Source: Arcuatula senhousia (Eukaryota > Mollusca > Bivalvia > Mytilida > Mytilidae). From it: DNA of 64,000 bases. Shown here piece by piece: positions 41,301 through 53,300 of this stretch (its first letter is position 1; each line of letters opens with the position of its first letter). The notes below the pieces were generated by a model. That model was not told the origin of the DNA. It searched no databases and saw only the letters and a program-made list of their open reading frames with translations. A program made the position numbers and the translations under genes. The stretch is from the NCBI GenBank assembly GCA_963971305.1, contig OZ020316.1:14898745-14962744 (forward strand), written 5' to 3'.

Positions 41301-44300
41301 ACCCAAAATTTGAAGATGTTGGCGACATATGTCTTCTATAGATGACCACCATTCTAGTTCTCATTATACTCCAGGCACCAAAGTTGTGATTGGTATAATG
41401 TTTTTGACTGGTCAGTCGTCCATGAACAAAATTTCCTTAACAGATTTCTCAGAAACTATAAATTATATAATATTTCATCATTTTTTTTTTAAATCCAAGG
41501 AGTTCCACATTTATCTTATTTAGATATATGATACTGTATACTAAGTCCAAATATGACAGTTGATTTTTCTGAATTTTATTTAAATGGAGATAAATGTTAT
41601 ATAAAGTAGATGGCTAGTTGTTGTATAAATTATAATATCTGCATGTTTTTAGGGTAAGGTTGTGGTATTTCAAATCGGCAAGTTGTCACCTCAATATTTT
41701 TATATATACCAGTACATTGTATTTGTTAGATGGAAATTTCAGACTTTCACTTTCTCTGCATGAAAATTCTCTCTCTTTTTGTTGTTTTTAGTGTATTCAG
41801 ATGAACAGATAATAATTTATTACCAAAATTTTAGTTTAAGTTTTTATACACAGGTTTCAGTGACCAAAGGAGACATTTTGTTATGATTCTAGTATATTTG
41901 ATAAGCAAAAATTGCTGAACAATTTGATGATGCATCATAGCTATTTGAACTATCCAGTTGATATAAACATTAAACATCTCCCAGTTGAAAAATTAAGTTA
42001 TTACTTATACAGTAGACTCCGCCAAATCGGATATCGAATTTGTCAGGAAAAAATATCCAATTACCCAGGATATCCGATTTGCCATTTCAGGAGATCGAAT
42101 ATCAGTTTTGGTGACCTAACTCCAAATCTTGTCCAAGTGTTCCATGTTGATCATGATGCCATCATATTATATATTTGTTGTATCATGCAAGAATAATGTA
42201 TATACTTTTTATATTAAAAAGGTTTCTCATTTGATAAAACAGTTTTTTTTTCCAACACCCAATATGCTAATTTGCCAGAAACACACAATTATTGCACTGC
42301 AAAGATTTCTACATAAAGAGTTCCTGGATTATATTGTCGACCTCGATTAAATTACAGCACTTTTGTCGAAAAACTCACGGCTATTGACTGATATTTCAGG
42401 ATATTCCATCTAAAGCCGTTATCGATGGTGGTAAATTGACCTTACCCAGCCTGGACGTCAGTGATGCCGATACTTATATCTGCTCTACACCAGACGCTCC
42501 TAGTGCTTCTCCAGCAAGAGCCAGTCTCTTAGTCATTCCAGGTATTTGTTGTGAAAGTACTGTTCAGCATATTTGAAGATTGAGACTCAAAAGTAAATTG
42601 ATTCTTATTGGAAACTTGAGTATGTGGTTTTGAGAATCAATACTAAATGAATCAAATTTTTTCTTAGCCTGACCAACAAAAGCCATGAATATTGGTACCC
42701 AACAAAATACAATTCTTTCACAGTATACATGTACTATTGCTCTATTTAATTAGGTTTCATTCCATCTATCTTTATTGAACAACTGATGCTCAGAGTGCTT
42801 CTCAATGACAATTTCATCTTGTGATTATTCCAAGTTATGATGCCTCCATGGAAATGTACACATACCATTTTATCACTGCTTTCAATGTTTCAGCCTGTCA
42901 AGAGAACCAGTTCCGTTGTCGTGACGGCACCTGCATTACCGACACATACCGCTGTGATGGATTTGATGACTGCAACGATCGATCAGATGAAGAAAATTGT
43001 AAGAAAAATATAAACTTTATACAACAAAGATTATTTCAAATTATTGTTAATTGTGTGTCTACAGATAGATATGATTTAAATAAAAAGAAAAACCACACAC
43101 ACACAATCAAGGAAATACAAACCCTAATGTTATGTGGGGCCAGTGACCCCTAAAATTTGCTGTGGGCTACTAGAATTTTTATCCTTCTTGCTTAGAACAC
43201 TATGGATAGGCTACTTCAATTGTTTTGTAGGCTTCCAAGCCTAAATTCTTAGGTTATATCCCTGAATCAATTCTTGAATAAAGCTTCAAGAATAGCTAAA
43301 TACAGGCTCATGAATTTTCAAATTAAGCCTCATCAATGTTAAAAACCTAACCCATGTTTTGCTTTTAGGTACACCCGGAGCCTGTAGACAAGGACAGTAC
43401 GCCTGTGACGATGGAACATGTGCTCGCCAGGGAAGTGGATGTAATGGACGAGCTGAGTGCCGTGATGGCTCAGACGAATTTCCTAAATACTGTGGCTGTC
43501 CCAATATCCAACAGTTTATGTGTATTGATGGGAAGAAATGTATCGAGGATGTTCAGGAGTGTGACGGTCGACAAGATTGTGATGACGGATCAGATGAGCA
43601 CAGTAGATGTGGTGAGTATGTGTATTGACAGGAAGAAATGTATGGAGGATGTTCAGGAGTGTGACGGACAAGAATTTATCTGTGATAAAAAGCATCATCC
43701 AAATAATTGCCTTAAAAAACCCCAAACTTCTCAATGGAAAAAAAAGCCCTAGACAATGTGACATTTTGTGTTATGGTTTGACAAAAAATGTGATTAGTTT
43801 CACACTATATATCTTATTTCAGTTATGTCTTACCACTTTTGTAGGAAGACATATTGTTTTTGTCTGGTCCTGTTTGTCAGTGCATCTCCTCTGAAACTAC
43901 TAAACTGAATTCAACACAACTTGATATATAGGAATGAAATCATATGTAGTTGTGCATATAACTAGGAAATTTTTATCCTTAAAATTTTTGTGGGAGTTAT
44001 GGCCCTTTGAAAATCCTTTCTCATGTCAAAGCCACTCCACTTAAGCTTTTAAACAGAATTCAAGGACACTTAGTATGTTGGAAGATCCTCAAAATTGTGT
44101 TGGGTTTATGTATGGACCTTTGAATTTAAAGCTTTTGGGAAAAAAGAGGGGGGGTGCATTGTTATTGCAGGCAAAGTACAAACTTTAGTTTCATTATCAT
44201 TGCTAATATTCTCCCATTGATGGCTTCTATTATATTTCAGTGTTTTCAATAGTACCAATTATTTGATGGTCATTATATCTTAAGATAAAAATCTACATCC

Positions 44301-47300
44301 GATTTTTTTTCTTTTACATTCCATGGTCAACATTTATTCACATTTCCATGTTTATAATATGCTCTAGTGTGAACCTGTTATCCCCATGAGTGCTGATGAT
44401 TAAAATATCAGTGTATTAAAGGATAATGTTTTACTACTGATGTTTTCTATTTAACATGGTTGACATTTGTTCACATTTCTGTGTTATTGTTATATTCCAG
44501 TGTCGACCTGTCGTCCTGATGAGTTTCAATGATTCAATTATCAGTGTATTAAAGGATAATGTATTACAACTGATGTTTTCTATTTAACATGATTTGACAT
44601 TTATACACATTTCTGTGTTTTTGTTATATTCTAGTGTCGACCTGTCGTCCTGATGAGTTCAGATGTACTGATGGTCAGTGCATCCAGGCCGTCAGGAAGT
44701 GTGATGGAGTCCGAGACTGTGTTGATAACTCTGATGAAGCTGACTGTCGTAAGTTTATTTAGAAGTTTCCTTTAGAAATGTTTCATACTTACTGCAACAT
44801 GCTGCAAAACATCATACAAGGGTCATTTTAGAACTATCTATTGCCTTGCAACTTGCATGCTTTTGAGCATGAAAATTTCAATCACTGTTTTTCTGGGCAG
44901 TTTTATATCTTTGTTAAAAATAAGGAGGGCTTTGTAAATTGGTGGAAATACTGTTTTTCAGTCTCTGCATCAGTTTATCAGTCTTTTCTCAGGTTAACCT
45001 TATAATATGCAGATCCTTCCTTTAATATGCCTTTCCACATCTAATTCTCTTTAGTTGTATTACAGTGAGATGTCTACCTGACCAGTTTACATGTAAGACA
45101 CAGTTCCAGTGTATTCTTGCCACCAGAAAATGTGACGGGTATCCAGACTGTTCAGACCAGTCAGATGAAGAAGGATGTCCAAGTAAGGGTACCAGTATTA
45201 CTTCCTGTTAGGAGGAAACCAGAAATACAGACATAAATGTCCAAAAAATGCAACAATTTATACCGATGGGGCTATCAAGTTTTCGAGAAGAACTTATTGT
45301 TTCGACTATACATATACACCAGAGGAAAACAACACTCCTTAACGTGATATGTTTTTTTTTCCTGTTGATTAAATAAAGAGCAAAAGCTTGTTCATATTTT
45401 ACAATCAAAATGATATAAAATGAAACCTTAACTTAGATTAATAATTTAGAAATAATAGTTACATAAAGACTGACAAATGGCAAATATAAAAAAAATATTC
45501 ATTTGAATGAGGTAAAATAACTACTGGAAATTTGGTTTTAACAATAAAATGTATTGGTTAATCTTGGATTTATGAAATATAACCAGCTAAAATTAAGTGA
45601 CATTGTAAAAAGTACAGGATAAAAATTCCTGCAATTTTTTCTTCCTTTATGAAAATTACAAAAATATGAAGGCACCTGCTTTATGTTCTAATGCAAAATC
45701 TGCTATAGCTTTGTTATTTAATCATTAAATGTATTTAGATCAAAAAGCCTAAAATAAGAAAATATTGAAGTGTCATTAACTGCTGAATCCTAATGATGTA
45801 CAGTACTTTAAAATTAAACATGATATTTGATAAACATAAACACCATCTCCTAATTCATTGTTTCAGCATGTTCACCAAACCAGTTCCGCTGCAGTAATGG
45901 ACAGTGTATTGATAGTAGGAGGCGATGTGACCGTGTTAGAGACTGTCTGGATAACACAGATGAAGAAGGCTGTTGTAAGTCATGTGTTTATGACATACTG
46001 TTAGTTTTTGGTCTGTCTGTCAACACTTAGTTCAGTGACTGAGACTGTCTAAATAACACAGATGAAGAAGGCTGTCGTAAGTGTTCAGGACATACTGTTA
46101 GTTTTTGGTCTGTCTGTCTGTAACCATTTATTTCAATGACTGAGACTGTGTAGAAAATACAAATGAAAAAGGCTGTGGTAATGGCCATCAATTACAATTA
46201 AATGTAAGGGCATATGGGTAGGACCTTCTGTAAATTATTTATGGATGGTTTATTTCAACCTTAAATTCTTGTGGATTAATGTAAATACATGAAAGGGTAT
46301 TGTTTTGTGTGTCCTGAACTTTGTGGGTTTCTATACAGGGTAGATTTGATGGTAAGCTACAGGAAGTATTGTATGTAACTATTTATTTAATTTTTAAATT
46401 TACTGATCAACCCACCCACAAATCTATGAAAATTAGTACTAAGAAAATGATAATACTTTATCAGATTTTGTTTCCTTCTGTATTTATGCTGGGGGAATGG
46501 TGGCTGTATTCCTGATGTGCTGGACTTGGAGGGGTTACAGGTATATGTGGGGGGGAAGGGAAGAGGGAAAGTGGGGGGGGGGCAAGTTGGCAGTGAGTGG
46601 GGGGTCAAGACAGGGAGTGAGGGGTAAGCAGGATGTGGTTTAACAACCCTAATGTACAGCCCCTCATTCCTGCTAAATGTACATGTGGATCTTCTCTTGA
46701 TTTTAGCATGCCGATCTGATGAGTTTACATGTGGAAATGGTGACTGTATCCCTGCTAATCGTAAATGTGACAGGAGAACAGATTGTGCTGATGGAACAGA
46801 TGAACGGAACTGTCGTGAGTATTTTATAGCATTACCATGTTTGTTTTAGGAGAACTTAATGTGTTTGGGCCCTAATATAAAAGATGTAAAAGTCCTATGA
46901 TTTTAACTTTGATGGTCCAGCTGTCTGTCTGTCTGCTAAACCTAAAACTTCAAAAGGAGTAAAGATTTGAAATTTTACGAATAAATTAATTATTATTAGA
47001 GGATTTGCGTATTGAAATTTTATGGGGATTTGTCTGATCATTTTGAAGCTTTATTTGTCACAGAAAAGACTTTTCTGGCTGGTTGGTAGTCTTGTTTTAG
47101 TATTGACCTTCTTCAAAAGATTTATAACACACATTGCAGATCGGTATATTTATTGCATCTTTTTTTCATTTATTTCCCTCTTTGTTTAGAATAAGTATTT
47201 GCCCAAATGAGCTGATGCTCAGAGTACAGGTCTAATCAAAAGTTATTCTGCCTAGTTTTTCATAGCTTGCCCTGTGACCATCAGTATTTGCACAAAAGAG

Positions 47301-50300
47301 CTGAAATTTGGACTTCATGGTCTTTATAATTATCTCTTGTGTATTTTTTTTTCACAGCTCGTCCAGTGACCATCAGTATAAGCCCAAGAGAGCTGACTTT
47401 GAGAGTAGGTGCGCAGGCGTATTTTGATTGCTCTATAACTACAACAGATACTATTATAGAATGGTACAGGAATGGAAACATTGTAAGTTTATTATATCAT
47501 TATTATACCCCATGCTAGGAAGTTGCAGAGGGTAAAATGTTTTTGAATGGTTGCCGTCTGTTTGTCTGTGATCACAGTTTGTGGACTCAACTCCTCTGAA
47601 ACCACTCATCAGAATTTAAAGAAACTTGTTATGGAAGAAGTACACCAGATGAAGTTGTTCATGTTACCAGGAATTTGTAATCCGCAAATTTTTATTGGAG
47701 TTATATGGCCCTTTGGACTTAGAAATTTTGCCAAAAATCCTGATTCATCATCTTTTGGACCTAAATCCTCTGAAACTAATGAACATAACTTAATGAAACT
47801 CTGTGTACAAGAAGTAAACACTATGTTAATGTGCATGTTTACAGGAACTTTTGATCTGCAAAATTTTGTGGGAGTATAGGAATTTTTGATCTGATAAATT
47901 TTGTGGGAGTTATGGCCCTTTGGACTTAGAAACTTGCAACAAATTTGTTGTGGACACAGCTCCTCTGAAACTACTTGAACCTCTTTCTTCCCTTATGACA
48001 CCTTTTTGTCAAACCTGTTTGTGTCATTTAAATTCAATTGAAAAGGATACCACTATTCTGAAATGGAGTTTAAGGAGACTTCGTCATCATTGATGTGTAA
48101 GTTATAAACTCTTGTTTCTTTCTCCTACCAGGAGATACAGCCTAAGGCCTCAGTAGAGAGAGGACGACTCATCATCCCTAACCTAGATATAACCGATGCT
48201 GGGGATTATATTTGTTCTGCTGTTTACAATGACAGGACCTATACAGAATCAGCCAGGCTTATTGTCAGACAAAGTAAGTACTGTAAGAAGGACATAATTG
48301 ACCTATACAGAATCAGCCAGGCTTATTGTCAGACAAAGTAAGTACTGTAAGAAGGACATAATTGACCTATACAGAATCAGCCAGGCTTATTGTCAGACAA
48401 AGTAAGTACTGTAAGAAGGACATAATTTAGATTTTTGTGGTTTACCCAAAGAAGACATTTTGTTGAAGTCTTAATTTTGTGGTTTTCTCATTTTGCTTAT
48501 AGGAATCAATGTACAAATAATGCTTTGTTGGATTCTTACTTTCGTGGTTGACTGTTACACATGAAAATCATGATAATTGGTACCCAATGAATAATACTGA
48601 AACCACAGTATCTTAATCCAAAATACATCCCAACATCAGAGAGGGGTTTAATCAATCACCTTGTGTGACTGTCCGTTAGTCTGTTCATTCATGCTGTTAT
48701 AACAGATTTTTCAGCTTTTTTGAATGGATTAGTTACAAACTTTGTACACTGCTGCAGTACTATGGTTTATACCATGTCTCATCTTTCCAGGTCTCAACAT
48801 TTTATCAAAGGATTTATTCAGAGTACTGTAAACCTGGAAATTTATGCGGAGTCTTTCTTTCGCGGTTGTACGGAAAAATATTAGTTTGCGCAGTTTTAAT
48901 TTCGTGTTGAAAAGTTATTATCCATAGATTTCAATGGAAGACAAACATATTCGCACTGTTCAATTTTCGCGCTAACAATGTCAACGCGAAAATCGCGAAA
49001 ATAAAACTGCCGTGAAAATTTCCCGGTTTACAGTATACCTTCTTAAAACTTCTTGTTCTGAGAATAAAATGGTGAGGATAATAAGGGCTTTTTTGTCCAT
49101 AGATTATTACATTTGAGAGACATAAGAGTACGATATGAAGGTGTTTGATTGTCTGCATGCCTCTATCTCCTTCTCTTAAATTGCTAGTGATGTGAGACTA
49201 TGCATTTTATTTAAGTAACATTTTATTTCTGCAAATAAGATTTAGTTGTTTTCTGATTGCTAACAATATGCAATAAATATTTATTTTCAATCATTGAATT
49301 TTATGAATCACAAACATTTTAATACAGAAAAGTCTTTTAATCTGTAATAAATTCTTTGTCTTTGTTGGTCATGGATTAGGACAGATGAAAGATTTTAATT
49401 CTCAAAGTATTCCATTCACAATGTAAAAGTTTCTGTCTATTCTGATTGTATCTAAGATTTCCTTTGTTTAGGCCTTCAGTTTGTACAGGTTGATAGTTCT
49501 GTCCATCAGATGAGACATGATAGACTTGGTTATCTTCACATGTCACATATAAACTCCCATCCTGTAATGATGTTAGATTTAGGATGTCAGATGGTAATGA
49601 TGTTGTAGTGTAAAGCTTCTCTCCAGTCTGGTTATAACATGACAGGTAATGTGGATGATGACATGTGAAGAATCTGTCACCTGAAGTGTATAACCAGCAG
49701 ATCACATCATTATTCTGTATTGTGTTGATGACCTTCCATGTCTTGAGATCTACCATCCATATCTTCCCATAACCACCTACCACCAGTCTGTTGTTGATTG
49801 TTGTAATACAACAACACACTCCAGGTATTGGTATGGTTCTGACTTTGACTCTTCTGTTTATGTCATACACCACTACTGTCTGGTTGATTGGAAGTATAAC
49901 AGCCACTGTAGAGTCAGTAATGGTTGTAACATGCAATGGTTCCCCCTCTAATGGTATAGTATGGGCTCCTGATCCATCACTGTTACAGATCAGCAAAGAA
50001 TTCATGTGCCACCGACACACCACAATCCTATCATCATCTGTCATCAGGATATCATTGATCCCTCCTCTGATTTGTACACCTGGTAGTAATGACCTCAGAT
50101 CTGTCTCTGTATACTGGGGACAGAAGATGTCTTGTCCCAGTCTGTATGCTTGTCTCTGGCCAAGGTTTCTAACTGAAATGTGTAGAGAAAAAAAATACAA
50201 AATTTCAATGATTGTTGATAAATTAATCAAAATTATAACATTGATTTTACTATTTGAGTCAGTGCTTCATCTTGTAAAGGTTGAAACTTTCTTTTGAAAT

Positions 50301-53300
50301 AAAACAATATTACTTTTGCAATGAAACATTTATCTATATTTGTTATTTTCATTGATAGTATGTTTTTATCTTTTGAAATTGAAGTATACATCTTACCAGT
50401 TAACCTTCCATTGTCTATCTGTCCTTGTACCAATTTCTGTAATTAGAAAAAAAGTGCAACTGAAAGACTTTCAGCTAAAAATGATTTGAATTAAATATCG
50501 GTAGTATTATATTTGATAATAAATAGATTTACAAGAGATTTTAAGCAAAAAACGAATGTTTTACAGAAAAAGAAAATGACCAGATGTTTTATCTTCTTTA
50601 CCTTTATATCTGTTATGTCTTTGTGTAATTCTGGTATTGTACATGTACCAAAACAATGGTCAAGCTTCTCATCTATCTGAAAAAGATTTTCTTGGTAAAT
50701 TCAATAAACAAACTTATACAACTTCAACTACTTTCTTAATTCAGATGAATTGGAATGATTTAGGCTTTACATATTTATAATATCATTGTCAATTAATAGT
50801 AAACTCCACACTTTCAACAGACAAAGTCTGCTTATTTGCAGATGTAGAGGAACTGTTTCTGAAAATAGATTGTCTTTTTAGAGCATACATCTATGCCTTA
50901 ACAGTAATGTGTTTTAGGGCAATTAAAGCTAGATTAACAAACATGTTAAAATATTTCCTCTGTATCAACAGTTGATTGTTTTCCAGTTATTTTATTGAAA
51001 TGTTCTAAATTCTTCAAGAAGAATATTAACACTATTTTAAATTTTATTTACTTCATTCACTTTCTTCTGAACCTCTGTCAGTTCAATTCTGTATCTCTCA
51101 CACAGCCTGGCATCAAGTGGTCTATTCAGTATTCTTATGAAGTCATCTTCCTTGGTTGGGTCTAGTATCAACGCATTTGCCACCAGGTCTGTCCAAAGGC
51201 TGTCAAACTCATGTTTTTCTATGCAGCCATTAATGGTATGGCTTAGATGATTATTCTTGAAATGTCTGAGCTCTTGGACAGCTTTGTTTTCATCTTGTGA
51301 TAAACCACACAGCTCAAGTACTAGCAGACTGGCCAAGGTCAGGTCAATGGAATCAAGGTCAACTCCATTAGCAGTGTATTTACAGTGACACGATCTGCCA
51401 CAGATAGGACTGGTGCTGGTGGTGTATAGCTTGTCCCATTGATAAAAGGCTAGAGGAGGCTGGGGATGGTTGTAGCAGTTTTGTCTGTCTGTACAACAGT
51501 GCTTATATTTGTATCGCAGATGGAACAAAATGTGACGTACAGACTGGTGATTAAGGAAAGTCTGGAAGTCTGCTATTCCTTGTCCTGTGCATGTGTCCCT
51601 CAGTTTCTGTCTAAGAATAGGTGTAACCACTTCACAGACAGCAGACGCAAACACAAAGTATCTTTTCTGATCATCAGTCTTATCCATGACCTGTAAAAGA
51701 AAAAAATCTAAATAGCTCATTTATTTTTTATAGATTTTGATTTTTTATTGAAAAAATACACTTATATATCAATGTGTAAATGACTACAAAATTTCGTTTA
51801 AAACTTAACAGTCAATGATTTTAAATTTATAGGCAGTTTTCAGAGATGCTCCAGCACAGTTTAACAAAAACAACATATAATCATACTGTAGTTATGTTAG
51901 TCCGTCAGTCAATGCAGTCAAAGCAAACATTTTATAAGCAAATCTGTACTAAGCACTCAGAAATACTGTAGACTTCTAGCCAATTTGACTTGAAATTTTA
52001 TATTGTAGGAAAACTATGTTTAGGTTTTAACCAAATAGGAAAATAAAAATTGAAAAAAATATACCTATTATAATAAAGCTAAGATATGCATTCAAGTCCA
52101 TGTCAGCAGTCAATCTAAACAGAATTGTCAATCATTTTAAGATTTAGTGGATGTAGGATTGTAAATTCATTTTCCCAAGAAGTATCATGATGATCTGGAA
52201 ATTTTAAGAAGATTGATTCATTTTTGCACTCAAATACAGGACCCTAATAAAAAAAGACATCTTTAAGGCAAAACACAAGTTTTATAACCTAGCTTTGAGA
52301 TGAGGAGTATACTGTTTTATCCATGTCCATTGGTTGGTTCATCTGTTTGTTTGTCCATCTATAACATAGTGTTCAATATAGAATTTGGCCACAGAGGGTC
52401 ATGCTTGCTCGGAGTTAAATAAAACATGAGGAAATAGGCTTCTTAAATGCTGAAGCATAAACAAAACATGCGGCAGAATCATTAATATTGACTACGTGAT
52501 AAACACGCTTGCATATTTATTATATTGTACTTGATAAAAAGTGTACTTGGGGCCAAGCATATATTCTGTATACTTCCGGTATATTTCAAAGGGACTTTCT
52601 CAAACTGTCAAATCTCTGCTAAATTATGAAGGGACTTTCCTCATGAAATTATTTCCTTACATTGAGACATTAGGTTTCATTTTATGAAACTTGGACCTTA
52701 CTTTTGATATTAATTTTCATTCATTTTATAAATACTCTCTTATGATCAGATTCAAATTTTATGCTTTCATTTGTTTTATTTTGTTAAAATTTTCTGATAG
52801 TTGGGGCAGATGCAGAGGTGCATGCCCCCATTTGTCCAAAATATTTGATTGATTGTAATAGAAATCATTTAAGGATGGTCACTCCTGAACTTTTTTATAT
52901 CAAGGATCTTATGATTTGTGATGGTAATGATAGATAATTGTCCAACTAATGAAATGACAAAAAGAAAACTATAAGTCTGTGCTCTTGTTTCCGAGATAGC
53001 TGACGTCAAAAATTTGGCGGGAAATCAGACTCCTCTAAATTTTCCGTAACTTTAACATTGAGGCATTTTGCATTAAAAATCATGTAGTTGTATCAAGATC
53101 TTCAAGAAATTTTACACAATTGATTCTTAAGGTCTATATAAAAAGAGAATGTCATAAAAAGTAGGGGTCAGTGCGCAAAAAATTTCCTCAGTGTTATAAA
53201 GGTCAAGTCTAGAGGAGTTCTGAAATGAGACTGAAATCCTGAAACTTGAAGAGTGACCATCCTTAAGCATGACAGGGAGAATGGCCTCTTCAATTGGCAA

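Noticed and set aside
49791..50297. 168-codon plus-strand frame opposite the propeller exon
   Set aside because: Antisense shadow of the propeller coding sequence; no domain features of its own.
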